Notes: generated by a model not told the origin, from the letters alone. A stretch of DNA of 64,000 bases from an uncultured Lachnospiraceae bacterium (GCA_910577785.1 CAJTNT010000002.1:52094-116093), one strand, 5' to 3'; positions 9,401 to 16,339 are shown, counted from the stretch's first letter. Made by a program: numbers and translations.

Positions 9401-9949
9401 ACAAAAATCAAGGCGGTACAGAGGAGCAGCGGCCAGCAAGTGGCGGTAACCTTTAACAAGATAAGTGGTGCAAAGGGATATGATGTTTACCGTGCTTCCA
9501 AGAAGAACGGCGCTTACAAAAAAATAGGATCGACAAAGACAACGTCCTTTGTCGATCAAAAAGCCCAAAAAGGGAAAACATATTTCTATAAAATCACTGC
9601 CAGGGCTGCAAAATCGGAGTCAAACAGCCTGTGCAGCAGCAAATACGCTTCCGTTAAAGTGCTTGCCAGCCCGGCAGCCAAGTGCAAGGCAGCCAAATCC
9701 GGAAAAGTATCCGTCACCTGGAAAAAAGTGTCCAATGCCAGTGGGTATGTGATTTATACATCCGCCCAAAAAACAAAAGGATTCAAGGCTGCAAAGACAT
9801 TGACGAAGGGAAGCGCCGTAAAAGCAAGCATAACGGCGAAGAAAAACAGAAAGACGATCTATATCAAAGTACGTGCTTTTTACAAGCAGAATGGTAAAAA
9901 AATTTTCGGCCCTTATTCCAAAACAGTTGCGGTAAAAGCCAAGAAATAA
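3413..9949 (+). CDS. Giant secreted polysaccharide (alginate-lyase-like) lyase with four LamG domains
   Basis: ATG at 3413 follows GGAAGGAGAAGG and opens a signal peptide (Lys/Arg-rich start, hydrophobic core, cut near AEA). The upstream ATG at 3365 lacks a ribosome site and would spoil the signal. Domains of the 2178-residue product, by rough residue: 46-95 seven-residue repeats around ENA; 98-450 alginate-lyase-like (PF05426-type) helical domain with RDQGHTTLG, AWNQGDDLY and WRPVYMQMYNHYV; 466-635 ricin-B-like; LamG-like lectin domains at about 636-850, 862-1070, 1260-1460 and 1538-1742; FIVAR-like helices after the second LamG and again at about 1754-1896; a Pro/Glu linker; Big_2 at about 1910-1990; two FN3-like modules to the end. 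No LPXTG anchor is present, so it is probably released or held by its binding domains. The substrate is a uronic-acid polymer by family, but is not proven. Confidence 0.85.
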   Translation: MLAKRNLFCRRKAKALLAVILSMAAAAGGLAFVPGTAEAAGITIQTKENALQSKENAMQREENAVQTEENAVQTEENAVQTEENALQVKENASQVRAFQDSPFQHPGLLHTEEGFAKMKENIDNYVSPNKETWDQLYGSTYSNPNWNPRPLEYVTRGGRDSINQLRIDVRRAYQNALVWKISGSAEHGAAACRIINAWSSVMKGLGGNADRFLAAGLQGYELANIGEIMRGHPDFDTEGLQNLLLNIFYPMNDDFLLHHNGAYIGNYWANWELASLASMISIGVYCDREDIYKQALDYVRAGKGNGSIYHMMPYVFEEEGLAQWQETTRDQGHTTLGVALCGVICETAWNQGDDLYRLSDNRFRKAVEYIVKYNSLGEEVLSAPYEWRKGREGKGEWHPAISGASRGSWRPVYMQMYNHYVNRMGLEMPNVKKMMDSADGVYIEGVAGNSLDELGWYTLTYANLSEPMEDMPVEGELSDGVYRILSSSSGKSLVPDAGDGLASADKGARTEEWWMLKNRGDGEYTVTNIATGKAMQINDEGTAEMGGNVYRKYYAYGTQIGTGEPNGSLSQSFAFLKENYGAFRIVPSLNYLVLALENNSIEDNARIVQWRNDAWGAYWNENNPGQRWVLEKATEAEFGFNFDNEDTGFEAAYAKAAGSHTLAAHGKGKALSLNGSTDFLAVKAKAQRGILAGEKRVTISFEVKPEQSALGGNWVFYAAPNGESQAEEGASYLGVCEKNGTMIVERRKDGIETEAVRAALPYLPVPGAADRGAAGWYQVSVVFAETETVLYINGEEMARGASAFSLTDILGEGGVFQIGKANLGNGGYYYKGLIDNFKIAGHAMTAGEALLAAAGYAKTSLPEVLADFTFDDVEAGLRGGAAVARGVYSLQEHDGGKALYLNGFRDFLKVTGKDGKALIPGGLVKELTISLQARQDGGTGWVFYAAPDGGFQNVSYERYLGVLENNGVITAQRFANQGERLPSAEAASRAHQWHYLTVVMTEDEIILYDNGEETARAENDVPLAEILGGDSILQIGKANWGTGEYFQGLIDNYKIYSRAWTEAEIRTEALKYVDKSELQSVVDGLQAGEKGIYSQECWDAYTAAVSHAQGLLAGSGALQPAVDEAADALKDLQAWMRLEEALYDAVPESQEAAYTQKSWEAYAGFLVNGRKLQQEGKAGREEVSQAARDLRAAQAALLEKSAAIADAIAKIDAIGQVELTIECSRRVIAARQACALLREGEWKGVTNLALLEAAEEVMRDYLADFTFDDQEEGLMGGQAVAGGSCSVQKKALFLDGSADNWLHVKKADGGSLLAGRSQLTVSFAAKPESDLANWFFFAAPNGNAQNVNFETYLGAFENNGNITAERYKNQGARPLAAEGKIDTSDWSHIALVYTEAETILYINGEEASRTESQIALLDIFGAEGILQIGKANWGSGEYYRGWLDDFKILGVALDAEAIRMQAAAFQDKISMERQAEAVMEKINAIGEVSVLEGCRKRIQEARAAYDALGDAAKAFVENEALLTAAEAAYRQLAAEHNRLLARFSLHNAEFGLKGYGAVAAIQGEAVFAEDEERGSVLSLDGAGKAWLSVTKEDGTPLLGEEDELTVSYYSKAGRKETNWPFYAAPHGDAQNGKPECYIGILENGGKATAERFLNGRQPSAVAEYASGWNHIVVVYEAECTKIYINGSLKAMAENSGKLREILGGGSILQIGKANWGSGEFYQGLLDDFMIYNYALCEEEITALETAEIPDAQALEAEIAEARALAEEVYTEESYKALQAAIQAAERAIGTAETPQDVETAIQALQTAIDALEEKEPEKPQPSLDKSSLETKLAEARAIEQGNYTEESYAALQTAIHTAEAAMETVKTEAEVTAAVHALQASMDALEEKEPEKPQEPEKPQEPQEPTPDKKLVQAIKINPQAAVLTVGQSMSLAVAVSPADADNPSYALTSSSPAIASVSGTKVTAKKAGTARIIAAASDGSGVTAEVRVTIRLKAVTKIKAVQRSSGQQVAVTFNKISGAKGYDVYRASKKNGAYKKIGSTKTTSFVDQKAQKGKTYFYKITARAAKSESNSLCSSKYASVKVLASPAAKCKAAKSGKVSVTWKKVSNASGYVIYTSAQKTKGFKAAKTLTKGSAVKASITAKKNRKTIYIKVRAFYKQNGKKIFGPYSKTVAVKAKK
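3550..3696 (+). repeat. 21-bp coding repeats encoding ENA-type heptads
   Basis: Seven 21-bp units directly after the signal peptide encode heptads of the form (K/E)ENAxQx. The three central units (around GAAGAAAATGCCGTGCAGACA) are nearly identical. The hydrophilic spacer resembles a short coiled-coil or disordered stalk and is likely to vary in copy number. Confidence 0.9.
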
Positions 9950-10012
9950 AAGGTGCTTTATTTTATCTGGACATATAGGAGCCGTACCGAGCGATTGCAG
10001 ATAGGAAAGGGG

Positions 10013-10105
10013 ATGGAAGTGGGGCAGGCTTTTCGGGTGAGTGATTCCTATGCCGGACTTAAAATTGTGAAGGGATCAAAACCGTTAGGAAGAGTTAAGA
10101 TTTAA
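10013..10105 (+). pseudogene. Possible 30-codon protein remnant
   Basis: A short frame starting MEVGQAFRVSDSY and ending GRVKI is protein-like, and the frame stays open upstream to about 9962. There is no clear ribosome site. It may be the decayed end of a lost gene after the lyase; no family is recognised. Confidence 0.2.
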
Positions 10106-10126
10106 CCGCCGAGTAATATATAGCCG

Positions 10127-10165
10127 CTTGGGCAAATCTATTCCCGTCATGCAGATTTGCCCAAG
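10127..10165. terminator. Strong 13-bp hairpin between convergent genes
   Basis: CTTGGGCAAATCT (10127-10139) is perfectly complementary to AGATTTGCCCAAG (10153-10165) with a 13-base loop. It lies between the plus-strand lyase and the minus-strand 78-residue gene. No U-run follows on either strand, so it is a poor classical terminator. It could be a transcript-stabilising hairpin. Confidence 0.5.
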
Positions 10166-10198
10166 TGACTTTACAGTGCGCCTTAAGCGGCAGCTGCC

Positions 10199-10435
10199 CT
10201 AAGGCATCATCGCCCGAAGCTGCGCCAGCAGTTCCAAATCTTCCTGCTGAACCTTGAGGTTGGTGCAGTATTCCTTGCCTTCCGGCGTAGTAATGGTAAG
10301 CTCCATTACTGTCCCTTCCCGTACGCCTTCCGCGGCGACAGCCCTTATAAATTTGGGGAATTTGGGGTGGTTCTCTGTAAATTTCTGCCACGCCCTCATA
10401 ATCTGGAAAATCTGTGTTGGATTCATCTCTGCCAT
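10199..10435 (-). CDS. Conserved small hypothetical protein (78 aa)
   Basis: The start MAEMNPTQIFQIMRAWQ follows AAAGGATG at a good distance. The protein is small and soluble, with an N-terminal helix, a KFPKFIRAV segment, a beta-like stretch GTVMELTITTPEGKEYCTNLKV, and a C-terminal helix. It has no signal peptide or known catalytic motif. A good promoter precedes it, so it is probably expressed alone. I do not recognise a named family; similar short proteins are common in Lachnospiraceae genomes as far as I recall. Confidence 0.7.
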   Translation of the reverse strand: MAEMNPTQIFQIMRAWQKFTENHPKFPKFIRAVAAEGVREGTVMELTITTPEGKEYCTNLKVQQEDLELLAQLRAMMP

Positions 10436-10513
10436 AGTGGTTCATCCTTTCTGTCATACCTATCATACCCTAATTTGTAATATGGTTGCGGTATGCCTGT
10501 TCTTTCTTATGTA

Positions 10514-10542
10514 TTGTATAATGATTCCAAAATTTCTGCAAT
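10514..10542 (-). promoter_or_regulatory. Sigma-A promoter of the 78-aa gene
   Basis: Minus strand: TTGCAG (10537-10542), 17 bases, TACAAT (10514-10519), about 80 bases before the start codon. Confidence 0.65.
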
Positions 10543-10612
10543 GAAAATCTTGTATTTCCCTTCATATCAGTATAAAATATCATTAAGTGCAAAATTTTCC
10601 AAGATGCATGGA

Positions 10613-10690
10613 GCCAGTAACTATATAAAGTAAGGAACCGTTACCAAATAGTTACGGTAAGCAGCCGTTCGGGCTGTGAATCACAACATC
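10613..10690. other. Intergenic leader with small inverted repeats before galM
   Basis: GTAACTAT near 10616 and ATAGTTAC near 10649 are complementary, and CAGCC/GGCTG makes a tight hairpin around TTCG near 10670. No coding frame is present. It may be a structured galM leader, but no known riboswitch class is recognised. Confidence 0.35.
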
Positions 10691-10721
10691 AAATAGAAAA
10701 GAGAAAGGCAGGAGGTATTTT

Positions 10722-11765
10722 ATGGAGACATTGGCATTTGGCACAACACAAAAGGGGGACAAGGCGTCTCTTTATGTTATTGAGAACAAGAACCATGCAG
10801 CCATCAAGGTGACAGACCATGGCGCAACTTTAGTATCCGTACTGGTTCCGGATAGAGACGGCAACCAGAAGGACGTGGTATTGGGCTATGATGACGCAGG
10901 GGAATATGAGAAGCATACATATTATTTTGGCGCGACCATCGGCCGCAACGGAAACCGCATTGACAAGAGCCAGATGATGATTGACGGGAAGCTGTGTAAG
11001 ATTCCGGCAAATGAGAATGAGAACAACCTCCACAGCGGCCCGAATGGCTTCGACCGTGTGATGTGGGAGGTAAAGGGACATACAGACAATAGCATTACTT
11101 TCTTCCATTTAAGTACAGAAGAAGAGCAGGGCTTCCCAGGCAACCTGAAGGTGGAGGTTACCTATACCTTAACCGATGAGAATGCCGTAGAGATTAGCTA
11201 CCGCGGCGAGGCGGATAAGACGACCGTGATGAATTTCACCAACCATTCCTACTTCAATCTGGGCGGCCAGGAAAGCGGCTCGGTGGAGAACCAGAAGCTG
11301 CAGATCCTGGCGGAAAGCTACAACCCTGTCAGGGATTCCAAGTCCATCCCCACCGGCGAGATTGCGCCTGTGGCAGGGACGCCGATGGATTTCAGGGAAA
11401 TGAAACCGATTGGCCAGGACATTGAGGCAGATTTTGAACAGCTGAAGTTTACAGGCGGATATGACCACAATTATGTACTCAGTGACAAGGCCGGGGAAAT
11501 GAAGGTAATGGCCAATGCTTACTGCGATGAGACAGGCATTGCCATGGAAGCTTCCACAGACTGCTGCGCCGTACAGTTTTATGCTGGGAACTTCATTGAA
11601 GATCCAATCGGAAAGGACGGGGCGACTTATGGCAAACGCTGCGGCTTCTGCCTGGAGTCCCAGTTCTATCCAGATGCGGTAAACCAGCCGAATTTCCCAT
11701 CTCCTATCGTAGAGGCGGGCAAGGTATTTACAACTAAGACCATTTACCGTTTCTACACGAAATAG
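10722..11765 (+). CDS. galM: Aldose 1-epimerase (mutarotase)
   Basis: The 347-residue cytoplasmic enzyme interconverts alpha and beta anomers of galactose and other aldoses, feeding the Leloir pathway. Family motifs are present in order: GATIGRNGNRI near residue 70, the substrate-binding His in ENNLHSGPNGFD, the catalytic His in FTNHSYFNLGG, Asp in GGYDHNYVL, and the catalytic Glu in GFCLESQFYPDAVNQP near the C-terminus. Length is normal for the family. The ribosome site GGAGG at 10711 is followed by ATG at 10722. It stands alone, with no gal genes next to it. A short copy of the structured repeat family follows. Confidence 0.95.
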   Translation: METLAFGTTQKGDKASLYVIENKNHAAIKVTDHGATLVSVLVPDRDGNQKDVVLGYDDAGEYEKHTYYFGATIGRNGNRIDKSQMMIDGKLCKIPANENENNLHSGPNGFDRVMWEVKGHTDNSITFFHLSTEEEQGFPGNLKVEVTYTLTDENAVEISYRGEADKTTVMNFTNHSYFNLGGQESGSVENQKLQILAESYNPVRDSKSIPTGEIAPVAGTPMDFREMKPIGQDIEADFEQLKFTGGYDHNYVLSDKAGEMKVMANAYCDETGIAMEASTDCCAVQFYAGNFIEDPIGKDGATYGKRCGFCLESQFYPDAVNQPNFPSPIVEAGKVFTTKTIYRFYTK

Positions 11766-11800
11766 GGAAAGTTACTGCTGTATTTTAGGGGGCAGGGGAG

Positions 11801-11867
11801 TGGCCAAACGGGCCGCGGAAGAAGGGGGAGGCCGCAACAGAAACGCGCCTCCCCCTCCTCCGCTGCA
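11801..11867 (+). repeat. Structured palindromic repeat, short (deleted) copy
   Basis: The outer stem pairs GGAAGAAGGGGGAGG (11817-11831) with CCTCCCCCTCCTCCGC (11848-11863). The loop includes CGCAACAGAAACGCG, shared with the 37.1 kb copy, and flanks GGCC.AACGG and CCGCTGCAG.TTGA are also shared. The central arm found in the other two copies is missing. It sits just after the galM stop. Confidence 0.75.
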
Positions 11868-11915
11868 GATTGAAGTTTGTTACAATAGCCATAGGATTTT
11901 AAAGTAGCAGCCAGG

Positions 11916-12341
11916 CTATTTTTTAAATACTAGAAATTTGCCGAAGAAGAAATTAGAGACAATAATAAGGATGCTTACAATTACCTTGGATAGAAACCCT
12001 TCAATTCCCAGGATTTGCTGATCCATCCCCAGCCGATAGAGCAGCACGGGCAGGAAAATTTCCACCAGCCCTGTGATTCCTCGTGTCCCAAAAAATAAGG
12101 CCAGTTCCCTCAGGACTGCCTTGAAACTGGATTCCTTGCTTTGGAATACGATCACTTTATTTACCACATAGGCAAAAATCACTGCACCCAGCCAGGCCAG
12201 GGTATTGCAGAGTGTCAGCCGTCCCGGCCAGATTTTTATCGTAACAGCATAAATAACCCAATTCACAAGGGTCGTCGCCACCCCAAAAAACAGGTAGCTG
12301 ATCACTTCCCGGTATTTCTTATATAATGTTATAAGATTCAT
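11916..12341 (-). CDS. GtrA-family membrane protein
   Basis: The 141-residue protein has four hydrophobic helices and the GtrA pattern: YLFFGVATTLVNWVIY in helix 1, AYVVNKVIVFQSK after helix 2, and SNFFFGKFLVFKK at the C-terminus. GtrA proteins are proposed to move undecaprenyl-linked sugars across the membrane for cell-wall or surface-glycan decoration. The usual partner glycosyltransferases are not adjacent, so its pathway is open. GGGGAGACATCTT precedes the ATG. Confidence 0.9.
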   Translation of the reverse strand: MNLITLYKKYREVISYLFFGVATTLVNWVIYAVTIKIWPGRLTLCNTLAWLGAVIFAYVVNKVIVFQSKESSFKAVLRELALFFGTRGITGLVEIFLPVLLYRLGMDQQILGIEGFLSKVIVSILIIVSNFFFGKFLVFKK

Positions 12342-12404
12342 AAGATGTCTCCCCTCGAATGTTTACAGGTGCCCCCAAACACCGCATCCATCGTTACCCA
12401 ATTG

Positions 12405-12436
12405 TTATCCTGCAGGGACATGCCTCTGCAGGATAA
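12405..12436. terminator. Hairpin downstream of the CoA-transferase gene
   Basis: TTATCCTGCAG (12405-12415) pairs perfectly with CTGCAGGATAA (12426-12436). It lies 40 bases past the stop of the minus-strand CoA-transferase. There is no U-run, so termination is only probable. Confidence 0.5.
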
Positions 12437-12475
12437 ATGAGAATGCTTCTATAATCTTTCATCATCAAGAGCGTG

Positions 12476-13816
12476 TTACTTATTGCTCCTCCGCCAGATA
12501 TGCATTTTCTCTGCTTCCTGGATCAGCTCATCCCGGAAATCCGGATGTGCCACGGAGATAATCTTTTCGCATTTTTCCCAGGCGGACAGTCCCTTGAGGT
12601 TTACCTTGCCATACTCTGTCACCAGATAGTGGATATTTGCCCGCGTATCCGTAACAATGGAGCCGGGATGCAAGGTGGGCAGGATCCTGGATTTGACTTC
12701 GCCATCCCTGGTCTTGAAAGTGGAAGAGCAGCAGATAAAGCTCTTGCCGCCATTGGAAAGGTAAGCGCCCAATACGAAATCCAGCTGCCCGCCTGCGCCG
12801 CTGATATGCTTGACGCCGGAGGACTCAGAGCTGACCTGCCCAAACAGGTCAATGTCTACGGCATTGTTGATGGACATGAAATTATCCAGCGCAGAGATGG
12901 AGCGGATGTCGTTGGTATAGCTTACTGGCGCGCTTAAAAGCTCTGGGTTGTCGTCAATGTAATCATACAGCTTTTTCGTGCCCGCGCCGAAGGCATAGGC
13001 CTGGCGGTAGCGGTCAATGGCTTTTTTGGAGCCGTTAATCTTGCCAGCCTTGGCAATGTCCACAAAAGCATCTACATACATTTCTGTATGTACGCCCAAA
13101 TCCTTGAGGTCAGACTCTGCGATCAGCGATCCGACAGCGTTGGGCATCCCGCCAATGCCGAGCTGCAGGCAGGCGCCATTGGGGATTTCCTCTACAATCA
13201 GCTTGGCTACGGCCTTGTCCACCTCTGTTGCCGGGCCGCCGGCGCCCAATTCCCCAATTGGTGGATTGTCCCCTTCTACGATAAAGTCCACATTGGAGAT
13301 ATGCACGCCATTTTCAAATCCGCCCAGGCAGCGGGGCATATTTTCATTTACTTCTACAATAATCTTTTTGGATGTCTCGCAGACTGCTGTTAAATGGGAT
13401 GCGTTCGGCCCAAAATTGAAGTACCCATGCGCATCCATAGGGGAAACCTGGAACATTGCCACATCATCCGGGTTGGCGGATTCCCTGTAATAGCGTGGCA
13501 GCTCAGAGTAGCGGATGGGTGCATAGAAGGAACAGCCGCGGCTGATCATTTTTCGTTCAATCCCAGACATATGCCAGGAGTTCCAGGTGAAATGTTCTCC
13601 CGCGTCTTCCCGTTCAAATATGGCCAGCGGCTTCAGTAGAATCCCCCCACGAAGATTAATATCCGTCAATTCATCGGTACGTTTTGCCAGCGCCCTGTCC
13701 AAAGCGTCCGGGGTACCGCAGCACCAGCCAAAATCTACCCAGTCGCCAGATTTCACGGCCTTCACGGCCTCATCCGCCGAGACTAGCTTCTGTTGATATT
13801 CTTGTGTGTAATCCAT
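12476..13816 (-). CDS. Acyl-CoA:acetate CoA-transferase (butyryl-CoA type)
   Basis: The 446-residue protein of the acetyl-CoA hydrolase/transferase family moves CoA between an acyl-CoA and acetate. The glycyl-rich QLGIGGMPNAVG segment, the active-site glutamate in GVHTEMYVDAF, the GAGGQLDF loop and the C-terminal ISVAHPDFRDEL are all visible. Overall wording (EHFTWNSWHMSG, VSPMDAHGYFNFG) is closer, from memory, to butyryl-CoA:acetate CoA-transferase of butyrate producers than to 4-hydroxybutyrate CoA-transferase; propionyl-CoA specificity is possible. The start at 13816 (MDYTQEYQ) has GAGGAGGT eight bases upstream and is preferred to the ATG at 13834. It follows a FabT-like MarR gene on the same strand after 62 bases. 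Confidence 0.85.
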   Translation of the reverse strand: MDYTQEYQQKLVSADEAVKAVKSGDWVDFGWCCGTPDALDRALAKRTDELTDINLRGGILLKPLAIFEREDAGEHFTWNSWHMSGIERKMISRGCSFYAPIRYSELPRYYRESANPDDVAMFQVSPMDAHGYFNFGPNASHLTAVCETSKKIIVEVNENMPRCLGGFENGVHISNVDFIVEGDNPPIGELGAGGPATEVDKAVAKLIVEEIPNGACLQLGIGGMPNAVGSLIAESDLKDLGVHTEMYVDAFVDIAKAGKINGSKKAIDRYRQAYAFGAGTKKLYDYIDDNPELLSAPVSYTNDIRSISALDNFMSINNAVDIDLFGQVSSESSGVKHISGAGGQLDFVLGAYLSNGGKSFICCSSTFKTRDGEVKSRILPTLHPGSIVTDTRANIHYLVTEYGKVNLKGLSAWEKCEKIISVAHPDFRDELIQEAEKMHIWRRSNK

Positions 13817-13878
13817 AATAAAATACCTCCTCATTTATGATGTAAATTTGTAAATATGCGGTGTTTGCCACAAGGTTG

Positions 13879-14322
13879 CTACTTCTTTCCATACTCCATA
13901 AAAAAATCCTTCAGATTCTGCAAAGCATGGACTAAAACCTCTGTCTGCGCTTCATCCATCCCGGCCAATGTGGCTTGGATCATCTGCTCATGGAACTGCT
14001 CATGGTGGCTGTACGCTTTTTTCCCTTTTCTGGATAAGGAAATCAGGACGACCCGACGGTCTTTTTCGCTGCGCGCCCGGTTCACATATCCTTTTTTTAC
14101 CAGGCTGTTAATGGCAATCGTCAGGGTGCCGACGGTGACAGATAATGATTTAGCTACTGTGGACATGCTTTTTGCCCCGCTTTTACCGATTGCCTCGATA
14201 ATATGCATGTCGTTATTGGAAATATCCTTAAATTCTTCTGTGATAATGGCTTTTTCTTCGATCTGCATAATATCGTTAAAGAGTTTTACCAGTATTTCGT
14301 TGAGAGTAGCATAACTATCCAC
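13879..14322 (-). CDS. MarR-family regulator, FabT-like
   Basis: The start is taken as GTG at 14322 (VDSYATLNEI), because AGGAGG lies eight bases upstream; the ATG at 14355 lies upstream of that site and encodes atypical residues. The 147-residue protein has the winged-helix core KSMSTVAKSLSVTVGTLTIA and the wing SEKDRRVVLISLSRKG. The N-terminal FNDIMQIEEKAI and C-terminal helix closely resemble FabT, the MarR-type repressor of fatty-acid synthesis genes in lactobacillales and clostridia. No fab genes are visible. Its place between an AIM24 protein and an acyl-CoA-transferase suggests control of acyl-CoA metabolism by an acyl ligand; this is inference. Confidence 0.85.
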   Translation of the reverse strand: MDSYATLNEILVKLFNDIMQIEEKAIITEEFKDISNNDMHIIEAIGKSGAKSMSTVAKSLSVTVGTLTIAINSLVKKGYVNRARSEKDRRVVLISLSRKGKKAYSHHEQFHEQMIQATLAGMDEAQTEVLVHALQNLKDFFMEYGKK

Positions 14323-14386
14323 GAAGAACACCTCCTGCCAGTACGTAGTTGCCACGCCGCGGTATTTTAGTTACTGTTCACAGCTT

Positions 14387-15085
14387 TTATTTGCCAGGTA
14401 TCATGCGGATGATCCTGCCGGCAAATTCATTGAAATTCTGGGTCTGCAGAATAACCCTCCCAGGCCCGGTGAGCTTGGTCAGGAACAGGCCTTCCCCGCC
14501 AAAGAAGATATTTTTCAGCCCCTTTACTGTCTCAATCTCGTATTTGACAGATTTTTCAAATGCGACTACATTTCCTGTGTCGACTTTGAGGACTTCCCCA
14601 GGAGCCAGATCCTTCTCTACTTTATTTCCATCGATTTCCAGAAATACCATGCCCTTGCCAGATATATCCTGGAGGATAAAGCCTTCCCCGCCGAACAGGC
14701 CGGCGGATATTTTTTTGGTCAGGGCAACGCTTAGGGTTATGCTTTCCTCTGCACAGAGAAAGGCTCCTTTCTGGCAAATCAGCCCCCCGGATGCCCCGAT
14801 GCCGTCAATAGCGCCGATATTGACGGGAAGAACCTCGCCTGCAACGGTGGAGGCAAATGCAATCATTGCCCCAGGGCGCTCCGCCTTGTAAGTTGCCATA
14901 AACAGGGATTCACCGGAAAACATCCTGCCGATGCTCTTGCCAAGGCCGCCTTTCATATTGGAATTCATGGAAATTCCTTCTGACATCCAGGCCATACCGC
15001 CAGACTGGGTGTACATCGTTTCGCCAGGCGCATCAAATACAACTTCCACAGCCGGCATGGTGTCCCCTAAAACTCGATATCTCAT
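14387..15085 (-). CDS. AIM24 / TIGR00266 family protein
   Basis: A 232-residue protein rich in beta-strand and glycine, starting MRYRVLGDTMPAVEVVF. ATG at 15085 has AAAGGAA upstream; the longer frame to 15247 reads through non-protein-like sequence. Family marks are QSGGMAWM near residue 25, repeated GxGG(E/L)G turns (FGGEGFIL, FGGEGLFL), and TGPGRVILQTQ near the end. The family forms a trimeric double-stranded beta-helix of unknown bacterial function. It heads the minus-strand group with the MarR and CoA-transferase genes, with 64-base gaps. Confidence 0.9.
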   Translation of the reverse strand: MRYRVLGDTMPAVEVVFDAPGETMYTQSGGMAWMSEGISMNSNMKGGLGKSIGRMFSGESLFMATYKAERPGAMIAFASTVAGEVLPVNIGAIDGIGASGGLICQKGAFLCAEESITLSVALTKKISAGLFGGEGFILQDISGKGMVFLEIDGNKVEKDLAPGEVLKVDTGNVVAFEKSVKYEIETVKGLKNIFFGGEGLFLTKLTGPGRVILQTQNFNEFAGRIIRMIPGK

Positions 15086-15362
15086 ATGCACGTTCCTTTC
15101 TACAATCGTAATAATATTAATGTGATGCGTACAGCCGCATGAGGAATTATGCCGCTTCGCAGCTGCGGCTGGCGCGATACACAAGGCATATTTCATCCGC
15201 CATGAGTATATTATAAGATAGCTTTCCAGAAATTGCAAAGGTAACATTACAAAAATTTGTGGAAAATTTAATATAATTCGCTGGTATTTTTACTGCTTTT
15301 CTGTTAGAATAGGAATAACTATGCAGCATACAATCGTATGTGATGGAAAAGGAGTGTTGATT
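15086..15362. other. Divergent intergenic region
   Basis: This AT-rich region separates the minus-strand AIM24 gene from the plus-strand S1 gene and should hold both promoters. A clear -10-like TAGAAT occurs near 15304. No operator symmetry or RNA structure stands out. Confidence 0.4.
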
Positions 15363-16265
15363 ATGGCAGAGACAATGGAAGATTACAAGGATGAACTGGA
15401 GCATTCTTTCCGCGAAGTGAAAGAGGGCGATATTATTGCAGGAACCGTGATAGGTGTGAGTGAAGAGGAAGTGGCGCTGGATTTAAAATACTATACCCAG
15501 GGAATTGTTAAGGCAGAGGATTGGAGCAATGACCCGAACTTCCGTATTATGGAAGACGTGCATCCCGGGGATGTTGTAAAGGCCACCGTCAAGAAGACGG
15601 ATGATGGGAATGGCAACATTCTCTTATCCAAGAAGGAAGCCAATGATGTGCTTGTCTGGGAAAAGCTGAATGAATATTTAGATGAGAAGACAGAGCTTAC
15701 CGTGAAGATAGCAGGCCTTGTGCCAAGTGGCGTAGTTGCTTACCTGGAAGGGATCCGCGGCTTTATCCCGGCATCCCAGCTGTCGCTTTCTTATGTAGAT
15801 GTGACAGACGAATGGCTGGGCAGGGAAGTGGCAGTTCGGGTGATTACGGTAGATGAGTCCAGGAAGAAGCTGGTGATGTCTGCAAAGGTAATCTTAAAGG
15901 AACGCCAGCAGGAAGAGTACAACCGCCGGATTGCAATGATGGCTCCGGGAACCGTGATGGAGGGTACGGTAGAATCACTGATGCCATATGGCGCATTTGT
16001 GGATCTGGGCGACGGCATCAGCGGCCTGGTGCATATTTCACAGATTTCCCACCGCAGGATTGGGAAGCCTTCCGAGGTGCTGAGCCAGGGACAGAAGGTA
16101 AAGGTTAAGATCCTGAATACGAATGATAATAAGGTGAGCCTCAGCATGAAGGCTCTGGAAGAGGAAATGGTAGATACGGACAGGCCCAGGGAAGCGGAAG
16201 AGTATATCTCCCATGAAAAGGCTTCTACCAATCTAGGGGATCTGCTTTCAAAAATTAAACTGTAA
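15363..16265 (+). CDS. S1 RNA-binding domain protein (RpsA homologue)
   Basis: ATG at 15363 follows AAAAGGAGTG; the upstream ATG at 15321 has no ribosome site. The 300-residue protein has three S1-like OB folds: about residues 18-90 (GDIIAGTVIGV), 100-185 (GVVAYLEGIRGFIPASQL) and 195-270 (GTVMEGTVESLMPYGAFVDL, then GLVHISQIS). Short Firmicutes homologues of ribosomal protein S1 have three or four such domains and bind mRNA. It lacks the six-domain layout of proteobacterial S1. It may act in translation or RNA stability. Confidence 0.9.
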   Translation: MAETMEDYKDELEHSFREVKEGDIIAGTVIGVSEEEVALDLKYYTQGIVKAEDWSNDPNFRIMEDVHPGDVVKATVKKTDDGNGNILLSKKEANDVLVWEKLNEYLDEKTELTVKIAGLVPSGVVAYLEGIRGFIPASQLSLSYVDVTDEWLGREVAVRVITVDESRKKLVMSAKVILKERQQEEYNRRIAMMAPGTVMEGTVESLMPYGAFVDLGDGISGLVHISQISHRRIGKPSEVLSQGQKVKVKILNTNDNKVSLSMKALEEEMVDTDRPREAEEYISHEKASTNLGDLLSKIKL

Positions 16266-16289
16266 CAAGCAATTTTGGAATGCTGATAA
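16263..16289 (+). promoter_or_regulatory. Possible sigma-28 (SigD/FliA) promoter for the lytic transglycosylase
   Basis: TAAC (16263-16266), a 15-base spacer and GCTGATAA (16282-16289) compare with the sigma-28 consensus TAAA-N15-GCCGATAA (one mismatch in each box). It overlaps the stop of the S1 gene and lies 50 bases before the transglycosylase start. Confidence 0.5.
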
Positions 16290-16339
16290 ATAGCGGGGGA
16301 GCATGAAAAGATGACAGGAAATGGAAGGAGCCACAGCAC

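Noticed and set aside
10613..10690. Riboswitch before galM
   Set aside because: Small inverted repeats exist, but no conserved core of any riboswitch class could be matched by eye.
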